Shown here piece after piece: positions 1 to 11,925 of a stretch of DNA of 64,000 nt; within the stretch, counting starts at the first letter, position 1, and each line of letters opens with the position of its first letter. The stretch lies in NCBI GenBank assembly GCA_032622095.1, contig CP136069.1, positions 202,226,690 through 202,290,689 on the forward strand, read 5' to 3'. The position numbers and the translations under genes are program-made. The notes beneath the pieces were generated by a model. It was given only the letters and a program-made list of their open reading frames with translations, ran no database searches and was not told the DNA's origin. Source of the stretch: Siphonodentalium dalli. Taxonomy: Eukaryota > Mollusca > Scaphopoda > Gadilida > Siphonodentaliidae.

Positions 1-600
1 GCGATTTGGAACATAATAGTACCTTATTCAGCATTAAGACAACACACACTCTAACCACATGCGTGTGATGTAGCATCAGTCCATCTTTTTGCGAAAACCC
101 TGTGCCAATGAATTCTCTTATATATGCGAGTCGACCATAGATCGCCTCGCATATACAAGAGAATGCATTGGCCTAACAAATTTCATACTATTTTTTTTAT
201 AATTGTTAAAAAATGTAAGAAAAAAAGAAAAAAATATATAAAAACATAGGTAAAGAAAGTAAGAAATAATGATAAACATTGATAAAGAATGTAAGAAAAA
301 ATGATAAAGAATGAAAGAAAAAATTTAAAAAAAAAAGGATAAAATTGTTAAAGAATGTAAGAAAAAATAATAAACAAAATATTAAAATTATTAAATAATA
401 TAAAAAAAATGGATACAAAAAATTGTCGGCCAATGCATTCTCTTATATATGCGAGCCGACCAATCGTCGACTCGCATATATAAGACATTGCATTGGCATA
501 TGATATTTAATGGTGCACCAGCTCCGGTTGTGCTAAGATAAAATTTACTCTAACTACTTATGTGTGATATAGCATCAATCCACCGAAAATTATGACATTG
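1..600. repeat. Pair of foldback hairpins flanked by imperfect direct repeats
   Basis: Two hairpins at about 106-175 and 430-500 share the stem CTCTTATATATGCGAG and its complement. They are separated by a purine-rich A/T low-complexity spacer (190-420). Stretches of about 55 bp at 30-90 and 535-590 are imperfect direct repeats (shared ACTCTAAC and TGATRTAGCATCA). The hairpins are the same module as in the foldback MITEs at 17418, 23691 and 34932, but the MITE's outer TGTGACCCGCC ends are absent. Long open frames here come from the low-complexity spacer and are not genes. Confidence 0.75.
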
Positions 601-1439
601 AGCTTCAGTTTCTCTGCCTCACTACTTGAATTATATTTCATTCTCCAAATGTATTTACGCACAATGAACGCATGTGCGTGCTATTATTTATCTCTGCTTA
701 TTGTTGATTCTAGGTTTATATTTTTTTATTATTTTGTTATGTTGTGATTTGTTTTCTTTCTCTTATCTGCATTTGTTCTCTTAGTACTGTTTTTTTTTAA
801 TATGTGGGTTTTATTGTTGGGCGCTCTGTCTTTCTCTTTTATTTTGTATGTTCTATGTACATTATTGAATGTATATTATCAGGCGTTGCCCAGGTTAAAG
901 TGATGTGAAACCCTCTGCATGCTGTGGATATTTGGTGGGAATAGAGAATACGTATACTCTTGCTCAAAGTGTTACATGTATTCTCATAAATTGTATATCC
1001 AAATGGCATCACAAAACATTATTCTATTCTTACACATGGAATATCAGTAGTGGCTCACCTTGTCAGTCGGAGTGATTGTCATTTTTTATCGCGATTAATC
1101 CGTCCCACCAATAAAGAAGTATTTATTTATTTACAACTGCATATACTTCGTACGTTACATCATGAAACATGAACACATTAAACACATTAGTTCGCAAAAA
1201 TAAAAGACGACAATTGGGTTTTACAGAGATATGTTACAGAGTTGTATCAATCAATATAGTGGGTTAGACAAAGATTTTGGAGACACCTAATTATCATATC
1301 TTCATGAAGATACAGATGTTTTAAAGAAATTTCCATGTGCTCCTCTGTTCACGGTGCTGCATACTGGCTAATTATTCTCAGTTTAAAAGAAATGTTGCTC
1401 TCCATGTATTTCTGCTTCATGTGCCCAATTCGTATTAAA
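601..1439. other. No recognisable gene; T-rich unique-looking sequence
   Basis: There is no long open frame and no clear repeat. A T-rich stretch lies at 715-850. I see nothing that supports a gene here. Confidence 0.6.
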
Positions 1440-2510
1440 TTTAGGGGCCCCATATCTCACACCCAGACGGCACCAAGTTGGCGTATTTAAACCACACCAT
1501 TAGATTCCTCGTATCACGGAGAAGAATATGTATCAGTCTGGTGGAAATCGGCGCTAAACATATTGTTAATCAATGTTGGTGTCCCTCTCACGCTCTATGC
1601 ACCCAGGGTCCGCGCTGGACCGAATTTTTTGCCAAATTATTTTAGCAATTGCCACTATCCCCGATAGTACCATCTCTGCAACCGTACGTCTTATGTTTCG
1701 ACACTCGCGTTTGAACGACTTTTGATATCGACAGAAAAGCAGGTAGTTAATAATTAATTATACTCGCATATCTATTGTGGTTTATTGTGCCCGTCTCCCT
1801 TTCGGTGCACCCCTGACTCGAATGACGCCACTTTTGACAGCTTTAACCACACCATTATACACATCATACCATGGGGATGATTTTGTAGAAGTTTGGTGGC
1901 AATCGGTGACTAAACCAATTCTTATCAAATAGTGTAACCACCCCCACAATCACTCATCCAAACGACACCAATTTGGCGTCTTTAAATCAATAGAGAATGG
2001 AGAAGGATGTGTATCAATTTGATGGAAGTCGACGCTAAATTGTTTGATCAATGTTGGTGTGCCTCTCTTTTTCGGTGCATCCCTGACTAGAAAAGCGCCA
2101 CTGTTGACATATATACATCACGCCATTAGATTCCTCATATCATGGGGATGATTATATATAAGTTTGGTGGCAATCGGCGTCAACATTTTGTTCTGCCCCT
2201 CCCCCTTTTCTGCCCCTGACAATAACGTCGTCACTTTAGAAACTTTTAAACCACACCATTATCTTTCTCTTAAAAAGATGTTAGACCCCTTCGGTGCCAT
2301 CTAGGTGGTCCCCAATGAATTTCTATAGAACACAGACAGACATTCGCAAATATAGATATAGACGAAGCATGTAAATACCGTAGAGCTGTAAAATATAATT
2401 TCCTATGATGGAGGTCACTAAAACATATATTTCCTGACAAATGTTGTGATTGGACGACATTGGCATAATGAATTATGGTGGTAATATAGAACACGGACAT
2501 TTTCTCCAGA
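1440..2510. repeat. Dispersed repeat family, first cluster
   Basis: Internally repetitive sequence. The phrases GTTTGGTGGCAATCGGCG, TTTAAACCACACCATTA and TCATGGGGATGAT recur about every 180-220 bp, at least three times. The 3' boundary looks like ATTTCTATAGAACACAGACAGAC at about 2318-2342. The same series, ending in the same tail, recurs at 22040-22620. An ACAGACAGAC tail followed by ATATA is common at ends of invertebrate interspersed repeats, but I cannot name the family. Confidence 0.7.
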
Positions 2511-2580
2511 AGTAGTATGCGTAGCTATTCGAGACGGTTTACACATAACTGGTCCTATCTTAAGCTACCTTCACACAATG

Positions 2581-3495
2581 GGGGCCTATGCTATAGAATA
2601 CAATTTGTGTAATATCAGCGTTAATTTGTGATTTACTAATTTGGTAATACATATTTTGTGTTCTATAGTATTAGACTGTATTTCTATCAGTGTATTTCTT
2701 TCATTGTAGATTGAAACTAAATATATGCCCAAAAACTCTTTATATGCCAAATATATTGACATGTAATGACTTATATGATCTTTTTTGGCGAACTATCTAT
2801 ATACCGGGATTCACTTGACCGGAAAATCTTTGCATTTGGTGGAGAAAAGGGGGCCTGAAAGTTTCATCGTTGCATGTGTCCATAGTACTCGAACGCTACA
2901 GCTTTGTAACATGTCAAAAATCGCAATCCGGAATGATAAAGTACTGACTAAGAGGGTTCTATGGTACAGCAATAATACCATTTATGTAAAAAATCATTAT
3001 TAGATTACAACTGCATAGGCTACATTATTGATTTTTCACTTCGTGTTCACGACTATTGTCCGTGAGGATAATGGTGATTGCGTTTAGCTGGGTACATGTT
3101 CTTTGTAATGCGGTCACCGAATCACAATTGTTAACCCATTGAGATGGTTTACGCTCAATGCAGTTGAAAGGAGATAGCCATGTCAGCGGCCTAGATTTTA
3201 ATTATGAATGGAATTAAAGAGTTACAGTAAATTGTCGGGCTTGGACTCTTTGTGTGAAGGTACACGGATACGGTGAATTGGGGGTGGTGGCATTTCGTGT
3301 TGAAACAGTCACTGATAAGTTGCGTTACGAATCAGTAGACCTCAAATCTTTACCATGACATTATGCAACCTATTTGAACCACATGGCATTTGTGTGCTCA
3401 AGAAGTTTGCGTTCATCTTGTGGTCTAAACAATTTAATTTGACCAATATTGCCGCCCATAATATTCCATAAAAATCGGGGTCCCCTGATCCTTAA
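2581..3495 (+). mobile_element. Left half of a TIR DNA element, interrupted at TTAA
   Basis: The end reads GGGGCCTATGCTATAG and matches the left end of the complete copy at 41456. Similarity to that copy continues to TTAA at 3492-3495, where a foreign 9.3-kb segment begins. The right half resumes at 12832. Orientation is given relative to the intact copy. An open frame at about 2785-3003 corresponds to the quasi-coding stretch in the intact copy but has frame breaks. I do not recognise a transposase domain in either copy. Confidence 0.85.
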
Positions 3496-3769
3496 AGGCC
3501 CACTTAAAGATACGGACGGCGTTGGCGGTGGGTATGCTGTTAAAATATATACTAATCAGAAATATTGCATAAACAGTATGTTATTATCAAATTTGTTCCT
3601 TTGTTGTGTAAACAAAAGCAAAAAAACGTTACAGAACCAGACTTTTGTTTAGATCCGGCTATACGGTTAAAGCCACATGGCGGTTTGCGCTCCAAAATAC
3701 ACAAAACAATATTCGCTTTTGAAATTTTCCCGGTATCAAAATAGGTAAATAAATACCCAAACTAACTTT

Positions 3770-4125
3770 CTACGACCAATACATGTCCCATAAAGACGCA
3801 TTCAAGTCATGAAAATTACAACAAAACGAAATGTTTGGGTCCCGAACAATTTTTTTCCAACCTGCCATTTTGGACGATGCAAAACTACCGACAACAGCCG
3901 AGGATTTCCGGGTGTATTCGTAAATAAGCTTCCTCAGCGTCTTATAATTTCCGGTACGCGATAAAGGTATTTCAATTTGATCGTATATGTGTCCCTGTGA
4001 GAAAATGGTCTCTGTTGACAAGAATTTAATGATAGGACGGTCATCCTGAATTTATCCGAGACGTGGCGGTGGTGCGATTGGGAGGAGGGGGTTAAGAAAG
4101 GAACATAATATTGTTTATACATGTA
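3770..4125 (-). pseudogene. Decayed coding-like repeat, partner of 11926-12129
   Basis: About 145 nt of the plus strand here (3880-4040) is similar to the minus strand of 11926-12065. Shared blocks include CAGCGT, GGTACGCGATAA and GTTGACAAG. The two copies therefore lie as subterminal inverted sequences of the 9.3-kb insertion. Open frames exist on the minus strand (83 and 62 codons), but the homologous reading in the other copy has a different frame structure. Protein identity is unknown. Confidence 0.4.
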
Positions 4126-5150
4126 TAATAATTAATTATGTTGAGATGCATTTGTATTTAAATTTCAATCCAACATCATTATCGTAGTAAATTGCATGAT
4201 TTGCAGTATATGTTGAATATATTTCTTATAGAATATAGGAATGGGTCGCCAAGTATTAGATCATATCATGAATTTATACTCTGGCTACCGTAGAGATCAT
4301 ATTGAACCAGTTAACATTATTATATGGGAACGTTTTAATGTTCTGCACGATGGAGAACTTTATAGCATTGAAAAAAAAAAAACCCAGTGACTATATATAT
4401 TTAGTTATTATTAGTTCCTTCATAATATATTTCACAACATAGCGGGTGTTATACTCCATATTTCATGCAACATCGAGTTGGGATCTTCGTGAACTACGTA
4501 CACAATGGAATACACTATTTACTGAGGAACGATATTAACTAAGAATATATTAGCTGGACTGTTTTTTTTAAATGTTTATAAACTTCCTTATCTGAACATG
4601 AAAAATTTCACATTATTGAAATGGTGTAGAATTATCTCTACGGGCGTAGCTAGGGTAGCGATTCATGATATGATTTAGCTAAGTATATATGCATATATTT
4701 TTTCACAATTTACGTAGATCCGTTCATTGCATGTTTATATGCTGAAATCAACTGTAGACAAGATAGACAGGCGGGGGAGTGGTATACACGCACGTAGCAT
4801 TGGAGCTGTGTTAATTATCTACATGGATTAACTGTTTTGAATATATTTTTTAACACACGGAAAAATTAGATATCATATGAAAGTAGAATATGTGAGCTTT
4901 GTGTTCCGCACTGCTGTATAATTTGAAAGTTGTGTCGTGGGAACGGCGTGTAAACAATGTAGACACATTTAGAGGAAAAATAATTTTAAACAAATTTAAT
5001 CCTATTCTACTACTGAAACCGACGGTGAAGAAGCTTTTTTGGTGTTATTTTTCATGTCTATTTTCTAACTGTTCTAATATAAAATGGGTTAACAGGTGTG
5101 ATATGGCCAAGTTGGTACAGACATTCTACATAATTATATGGTTTGCGATT
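4126..5150. other. No recognisable gene
   Basis: AT-rich sequence inside the 9.3-kb insertion. The open frame at 4899-5225 has no recognisable domain and runs into the start of the duplicated segment. I see no clear repeat structure before 5151. Confidence 0.55.
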
Positions 5151-5183
5151 AAGCATTGTTTGTTTATATTTTTTTTATTACTT

Positions 5184-5440
5184 AGGCCCGTTCCAAACGA
5201 CGGATATTTGTCGACTCGAATCTAATACCAGACCCACAATTGTATTGAATGCGTCAAAAATGCGACGTTTGAAACAATTAGATCCGTGTCAGACGCACCA
5301 CAGACGAATCTCCGTCCAATTCAGACGAATCTTCGTCGGTGATGCGTCTGAAATCCGTCTTGGTTTCAAACGACGGATTTTTGACGACTCGAATCTAATA
5401 CAAGTGACGAGAAGAGCCGAAAGTTGCCGAAGTAACGAAT
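5184..5440. repeat. Short interspersed repeat with CGTTCCAAACGACGGAT motif
   Basis: GGCCCGTTCCAAACGACGGAT-type sequence followed by GACTCGAATCTAATAC occurs at 5188-5228 and again, slightly altered, at 5363-5403. Between them are CAGACG and GACGAATC words in alternating orientation. The same motif occurs in opposite orientation at 10640-10795, next to CTTA/TAAG at the edge. This fits the ends of a MITE, but target duplications are not clear. Copy 2 is at 8550-8806. Confidence 0.55.
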
Positions 5441-5664
5441 GCGAATGATATGATAATGATATGATAATGGTATAATAATGAGGGGGTTCCCATTATCTGC
5501 GGAAATACCCACATCACGTCATTTGCCGCACGGTCTCTTTGTTATAAAGACAGATATATCTATAAGCATTGCTTAGGTAACATTGTGAAAATTGTAATTA
5601 TTTTGGTAGTTTGATTTCTCAACGAATATGGCATGTCACTGACTCACATCTCATAATGGATATA

Positions 5665-6235
5665 GTGTCAATGATTTATAATAATTCATATATACGGTAT
5701 GAGGGGTAGGGGTTGTAGCAACTGATTTATACTAATTCATATATACCGATATTCCTTATTGTAAGGAATAGGGGTGGTAGTCTCTGATCTTTAATAATTA
5801 ATATATACCGGTATTACTTATTATAAGGGGCAGTGGTGGTGCCAGTGATTTATAATAATTCATATATACCGGCATTACTTATTATGAGGGGTATAGGACT
5901 GGTAACCTCTTATTTATAATATTTCATATATTCCCGTATTACTTATTACAAGGGGCAGAGTGGTAGTCTATGATTTATAATAACTTATATATACCGGTAT
6001 TCCTTATTATAAGGGTAGGGGTGGTAGCCTCATATTTATAATAATTCATATAAACCGGTATTAAGTATTATGAGCGGTAGGGATGGTACCCTATGATTTA
6101 TAATAATTCATAGATACCGGTATATATTCCTTATTATAAAGGATATAGGTGTTATAGCCTATGATTTATAATAATTAACATATTCCGGTATTCCTTATTA
6201 TAAGGGGTAGGGGTGGTATTCTTTGATTTATAATA
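5665..6235. repeat. Tandem repeat, unit about 62 bp, about 9 copies
   Basis: The unit runs GATTTATAATAATTCATATA, then TACCGGTATTCCTTATTATA, then AGGGGTAGGGGTGGTAG. Copies vary by point changes and small indels. It lies wholly inside duplicated copy 1; the matching array in copy 2 is at 9031-9601. Confidence 0.85.
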
Positions 6236-6319
6236 ATGATTGTATATCTGTATTTATGTGCATGGTATACACATATATGTCAATTGGTTGCACGATACAA
6301 CATTTATTTCTAGCGCCGA

Positions 6320-7225
6320 GCCGAGCCGATTTCGATGAAACTTGGTATGTGGGGGTACATTCCGCCGTGGAGTGGCATAAACCAATTAATTTTCCCGTGC
6401 GACGTGACCTTGACCTTGAAATCGGGTCATTTCAAGGTCAAACGCCCGAATATCACGGTATTTCGATGAAACTTGGTATGTGTGTGTACTTTCGTATGGA
6501 GAGTCTCATAAGCATATTCATTTGCCCGTGCGACGTGACCTTGGCATTGACGAAATTTTATACATATGGTTACTTTTGTCCACTGAGTGTTTTGGACGGG
6601 TCAAATCGTGACCCCGACCTGACATTGACCTTCAAAATGATCAATTCAAGGTCAAATCGGGTAAAACCGGATGGATTTCGACGGGCACGTTTGTCAGGTA
6701 CTTTTGTCCGGGCAGTGTTTTGGACTGGTCAAATCGTGATTCCACTTGACCTTGACCTTCAAAATGGACAATTCAAGGTCAAAGCACGGACGAAGTCGGG
6801 TCACCTTCTAGTATATAATAGAAATATTTGAAGGCCAAGGTCAGATGGGGTCACGATTTGACCCGTCCAAAACACTGCCCGAACAAAAGTACCCGACAAA
6901 AGTACCCGTCGAAATCCATCCGGTTTTACCCGATTTGACCTTTAATTGATCAGTTTGAAGGTCCCGTCCAAAACACTCAGTGGACAAAAGTAACCCTATG
7001 TCTCAAATTTCGAGGAAATCCCATCAAAATTCGCGATTTGACCGTGAATTGAACCGATTTCAAGGTCAATGTCTCGTCGCACGGGCATATGAATAGACTT
7101 ATGAGACTTCCCATACGAAAGTATCCCTAGACACTAATTTTCATCGAAATCCCGTGATATTCTGGCGTTTGACCTTGAAATGACCCGATATCAAGGTCAA
7201 GGTCACGTCGCACGGGCGAACTACT
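6320..7225. repeat. Large imperfect inverted repeat with repeated TCAAGGTCA motifs
   Basis: The left arm (about 6325-6800) and the right arm (about 6835-7222) are diverged reverse complements. Paired words include GGTCAAATCGTGACC versus GGTCACGATTTGACC, and CGTATGGAGAGTCTCATAAG versus CTTATGAGACTTCCCATACG. Each arm is a chain of related modules. TCAAGGTCA or its complement occurs at least eight times. The same module family is at 39585-39920. Long open frames in the left arm are a by-product of the repeats. Confidence 0.75.
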
Positions 7226-7229
7226 AACG

Positions 7230-8170
7230 TTGTCCGGGCTATTCAAAAACTAAATTTCAAGTCGATAGCTCCACCCGTTTCCGAGATCTGGTCTGCGCAT
7301 GCGCGAAGCTGGCGTCGCACGGGCTCGGCGACCCGATAAAATTCGTATCCGGGGCAAGATACATTCACATACCAAATTTCAAGTCGATAGCTCCATCCGT
7401 TCCGAGATCTGTTCTGATTTGCGGATACCTCGACCGGCGATGAGTTAACGCGACATCGGCCGGTTAAGAGTTAAACGCGAACACGTCACGATCTCTTGAC
7501 GGCGTAATAGATTCACGGAATGTTTTTCGATGACCGAAGCATGGTCCTGCGTTCTTCCCGATAATTAAGGTAGAAAATTTAAACGGACACAGGCGTGTGA
7601 TATATTGTTGGAAAGAGGAAGCGCCACAGATTCTAACCATGCAAATTATATGACTGGCAATTTATTATTCGCGCTATATCGATCGATTTGTGAGCACCGA
7701 ACTGAAATATATTAGCGCAAAACGGCGTAAAAGCAGATTTGACCTCGGCGCGTAAAAATTGATCTCGGATCTGAAATCTGATGAGCTGATATTGACCGCC
7801 TGGTCAAACTACACACACGTACCAAGTTTCGTCCCGATCGCGCCACCATTTCCGAGATTTGGTCTGCGCATGCGCGAAGCTGGCGTCGCACGGGCTCGGC
7901 GATCCGATAGAATTCGTATCCGGAGCAAGATACATTCACATAGCAAATTTCAAGTCGATAGCTCCACCCGTTTCCGAGATATCGTCTGCGCATGCGCTGC
8001 ACTGGCGTCGCACGGGCTCGCCAATACGACAACGACGACCGCCTGGTCAAACTACACACACGTACCAAGTTTCGTCCCGATTGGTCGAGAATCGTAGATT
8101 TGTATTAATGACAAATAGACAAACAGACAAACAGACAGCCAGAGGTCTTCAAAATATATATGAGATAGAT
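7230..8170. repeat. Dispersed repeat cluster with CAGACAAACAGACAG tail
   Basis: Modules containing AAATTTCAAGTCGATAGCTC, CACCCGTTTCCGAGATCTGG and TGCGCATGCGCGAAGCTGGC occur two or three times here, and again at 39990-40745. The cluster ends in a (GACAAACA)n-like stretch followed by AGGTCTTCAAAATATATATG (8105-8162), the same end as at 40370 and 40745. The modules read as open frames on both strands but show no conserved protein. Confidence 0.75.
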
Positions 8171-8377
8171 ATATATACATAATTTATACTGTATTTTAGT
8201 ATATATATGTATAACATACCGGTATTTATCATATGACTCAATCATTATTTACTTTGGAAAGTATGTCATAAATCAATTTCATATGAACTACTAGTTCATA
8301 TCACCTTCCGATAATTTGATTGGTTTGTTGACACAAAGTGTGTTCTGATTGGCTGAATGGCAGCCTGAGCCGAGCCG

Positions 8378-8518
8378 CATCTCTAACTAAATGCAGGTCA
8401 AATTCGTGCACGTCAATCAACGCGATGCCGAAATACTCGCAATTATAATCTTGAAATATATAGTTTTGGACATTGTTATACGATAAATAGAATATGTAAT
8501 TCGTATTTATCTAATAAA
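8378..8518 (+). repeat. 141-bp direct repeat, left copy
   Basis: The sequence from CATCTCTAACTAAATGC to TTTATCTAATAAA is repeated at 10089-10229, apparently without change. The two copies flank duplicated segment copy 2, like a very long target-site duplication. Confidence 0.9.
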
Positions 8519-10086
8519 GCATTGTTTGTTTATATTTTTTTTATTACTTAGGCCCGTTCCAAACGACGGATATTTGTCGACTCGAATCTAATACCAGACC
8601 CACAATTGTATTGAATGCGTCAAAAATGCGACGTTTGAAACAATTAGATCCGTGTCAGACGCACCACAGACGAATCTCCGTCCAATTCAGACGAATCTTC
8701 GTCGGTGATGCGTCTGAAATCCGTCTTGGTTTCAAACGACGGATTTTTGACGACTCGAATCTAATACAAGTGACGAGAAGAGCCGAAAGTTGCCGAAGTA
8801 ACGAATGCGAATGATATGATAATGATATGATAATGGTATAATAATGAGGGGGTTCCCATTATCTGCGGAAATACCCACATCACGTCATTTGCCGCACGGT
8901 CTCTTTGTTATAAAGACAGATATATCTATAAGCATTGCTTAGGTAACATTGTGAAAATTGTAATTATTTTGGTAGTTTGATTTCTCAACGAATATGGCAT
9001 GTCACTGACTCACATCTCATAATGGATATAGTGTCAATGATTTATAATAATTCATATATACGGTATGAGGGGTAGGGGTTGTAGCAACTGATTTATACTA
9101 ATTCATATATACCGATATTCCTTATTGTAAGGAATAGGGGTGGTAGTCTCTGATCTTTACTAATTAATATATACCGGTATTACTTATTATAAGGGGCAGT
9201 GGTGGTGCCAGTGATTTATAATAATTCATATATACCGGCATTACTTATTATGAGGGGTATAGGACTGGTAACCTCTTATTTATAATATTTCATATATTCC
9301 CGTATTACTTATTACAAGGGGCAGAGTGGTAGTCTATGATTTATAATAACTTATATATACCGGTATTCCTTATTATAAGGGTAGGGGTGGTAGCCTCATA
9401 TTTATAATAATTCATATAAACCGGTATTAAGTATTATGAGCGGTAGGGATGGTACCCTATGATTTATAATAATTCATAGATACCGGTATATATTCCTTAT
9501 TATAAAGGATATAGGTGTTATAGCCTATGATTTATAATAATTAACATATTCCGGTATTCCTTATTATAAGGGGTAGGGGTGGTATTCTTTGATTTATAAT
9601 AATGATTGTATATCTGTATTTATGTGCATGGTATACACATATATGTCAATTGGTTGCACGATACAACATTTATTTCTAGCGCCGAGCCGAGCCGATTTCG
9701 ATGAAACTTGGTATGTGGGGGTACATTCCGCCGTGGAGTGGCATAAACCAATTAATTTTCCCGTGCGACGTGACCTTGACCTTGAAATCGGGTCATTTCA
9801 AGGTCAAACGCCCGAATATCACGGTATTTCGATGAAACTTGGTATGTGTGTGTACTTTCGTATGGAGAGTCTCATAAGCATATTCATTTGCCCGTGCGAC
9901 GTGACCTTGGCATTGACGAAATTTTATACATATGGTTACTTTTGTCCACTGAGTGTTTTGGACGGGTCAAATCGTGACCCCGACCTGACATTGACCTTCA
10001 AAATGATCAATTCAAGGTCAAATCGGGTAAAACCGGATGGATTTCGACGGGCACGTTTGTCAGGTACTTTTGTCCGGGCAGTGTTT
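8517..10086. repeat. 1,570-bp duplicated segment, copy 2
   Basis: This is a copy of 5151-6720 (offset 3,366, no indels). On the right it is separated from the second 141-bp direct repeat by only two bases (CC at 10087-10088). Open frames here (for example 9589-10101) duplicate those of copy 1 and are repeat-derived. Confidence 0.9.
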
Positions 10087-10088
10087 CC

Positions 10089-10229
10089 CATCTCTAACTA
10101 AATGCAGGTCAAATTCGTGCACGTCAATCAACGCGATGCCGAAATACTCGCAATTATAATCTTGAAATATATAGTTTTGGACATTGTTATACGATAAATA
10201 GAATATGTAATTCGTATTTATCTAATAAA
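10089..10229 (+). repeat. 141-bp direct repeat, right copy
   Basis: Matches 8378-8518. The sequence after it (10370-10450) contains a weaker echo (TTTTGGACAT and GATAAATAGAATATGTAA), so this region may already have been internally repetitive before the duplication. Confidence 0.9.
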
Positions 10230-10452
10230 CATACGATATAATGTCACAAACTGAGAACAGAATAGCGCACTCTATCTTCGCGTGCATATTATTTCTGCTT
10301 GTTCACCAGGTGTAATTGGGCTTCCGGTGCAATGAAGTGATGTCACATTAACCTTTTGCTGCGATGTCATATAGCTATTTAGTGATTTGTGTGCGTTTTG
10401 GACATCATAATCGATGTATAGGTGTCATATGATAAATAGAATATGTAAGTCG

Positions 10453-10569
10453 TGTTTCTCTCATATGATATTTATGAAACTCGTCACGAATTTTCAGTTT
10501 TCTCTCGCCAGAGGCTCGAGAAAACTGAAAATTCTTAGACTCGTTTCATAAATATCATATGAGAGAAAC
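10453..10569. repeat. Foldback palindrome, arms about 53 bp
   Basis: The left arm begins GTTTCTCTCATATGATATTT and the right arm is its complement, ending AAATATCATATGAGAGAAAC. The loop (about 10506-10515) reads CGCCAGAGGC. Only a few arm mismatches are visible. Its layout resembles the foldback at 33651-33803. Confidence 0.9.
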
Positions 10570-10619
10570 ACTCATTTCATATCCTCTATATATATAGGCC
10601 TCTATATCTACGCGTGACC

Positions 10620-10800
10620 ATTTTGTGACGGTAGCCGGGAATCCACCTTTAAATAAATCGACCAATGTATTAGATTCGACGCGACGAAGATGCGTCCGTC
10701 TGAAACAAAATTGGCCGCAGTCGCATCACCGACGGATTTAATACAATTAGATTCGAGTCGACAAAAATCCGTCGTTTGGAACGGGCCTAACTTGGCGATA
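10620..10800 (-). repeat. Opposite-orientation copy of the ACGACGGAT repeat
   Basis: On the minus strand the sequence reads GGCCCGTTCCAAACGACGGAT and continues into GACTCGAATCTAAT, as at 5188. A short minus-strand frame shares peptide words with the frame at 5143-5448 because of this homology, not because it is a gene. Confidence 0.6.
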
Positions 10801-11266
10801 GTTGGTGCACGTAAAGCCACCTATCACAGAAAATCAGCATTTTTCAATACCAATTATTGTCATCATGATTGCGATTTTGAATAGAACATTTTGCTCTAAG
10901 CGGATTTATCGGATTTTGGATATGTTATAGAGGATATGATTATTATTCCTCTTCAAAATGGAATAAAAACCAACTTAGCCCAAATATTTGCTAGGTCAAA
11001 ACTTTTATCGACGAGACTATATTTAGTTTGTTTAGCATTTACCCCTGACCTGGAGGTCTTACATGTTTGCCCTTTTCCCACATTTCGTCTTGTGACTCAG
11101 AGGCAGGTGGTTTTAATTAAACTGATGGTGAAATAAAATAAAAGAATTTTTAGTGCTCAAAGTAACCTATTTGTACTGGTTGTGTCTATGTATATAGACT
11201 ATAAACTCCACACGGTTGCCATTATGTCACCAGGGAAGAGACAGTTTTCAATATCGTTCCTTTTTA
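10801..11266. other. No recognisable gene
   Basis: The open frame at 10936-11136 has no recognisable domain. No repeat is evident. Confidence 0.5.
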
Positions 11267-11270
11267 TTAG

Positions 11271-11741
11271 AGGTAGAAACATATTTTCCCAATTTTCATT
11301 TCGGTCCTAGCTTAGTGTTTCTCTGGCTTCGGGGGTTAACAAAATATTAGACTTGAGTCGAGGACCCCACCCACCAAAGCTCAGAGTGAACATATATCGA
11401 TTGTCGAAGTTTGTTATTTATCGAGATGTGTAATAATATGTGGCCCAGAAACACGTGGTCAAACGGAGGGTCTCGGACAAAATTGCGGATGAAGATGGAT
11501 AACTCTAAAGTCAAATGATAATACGTAAATTTTTGTGATACTTTAGTGATTATACGGCCATATTTTGTTGAACAAAATGTTGATAAACAACAAGTTTTGG
11601 GAAATTTGATACTATAGTTGACAGTGATTAGCATTATGTTGTTGCAATACATCGATTCTGATAACTAAAGCGTATTTTGAAGAAATGTTGTTGCTGTTGT
11701 ATCTTGATAGTATGGGGACCGTCTGATCGGATTGAGTACCT
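11271..11741 (+). mobile_element. TTAA-type MITE, family with AGGTACTCAATCC ends
   Basis: The right end reads GGATTGAGTACCT followed by TTAA (11742-11745). The left end is degraded (TTAG-AGGTAG at 11267). Internal landmarks shared with other family copies are CTTCGGGG, TTGAGTCGAGGA, CAAAGCTCAGAG and TATGGGGACC. Other copies are at 31539-31979, 32620-32881, 33404-33540 and 36490-36885. No coding capacity. Confidence 0.75.
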
Positions 11742-11925
11742 TTAAAAAGAACTACGGAATTTTCCTAACTGCTGTTCATCGATCCACTCAACTGAAAATT
11801 ATTGCCTACAAAAATTGCGATTAGAGTATATTTGAGAAAAATCAATGTGTTCCAAGGATCAATGTAACTGACTAAAATTCATGTTTACATTGTGTATCAA
11901 ACTGGAAAACCGTTCTATCGTTACA

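Larger units (their letters stand above)
5151..6720. repeat. 1,570-bp duplicated segment, copy 1
   Basis: The segment is repeated at 8517-10086 with a constant offset of 3,366 bp from end to end. By eye I find almost no substitutions (one near 5805/9171) and no indels. It contains the ACGACGGAT repeat, a tandem repeat of about 62 bp, and the first part of a large inverted repeat. The near identity implies a very recent duplication or an assembly duplication. Confidence 0.9.

Noticed and set aside
206-433. 75-codon Phe/Leu-rich minus-strand frame
   Set aside because: A translation of A/T low-complexity DNA.
6223-6831. 202-codon plus-strand frame (and its copy at 9589-10101)
   Set aside because: It lies in the modular inverted repeat, has no domain, and its duplicate is cut at the duplication border.
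7712-8182. Overlapping Arg/Ser-rich frames on both strands
   Set aside because: They recur with the dispersed repeat at 40010-40760 and change frame between copies.
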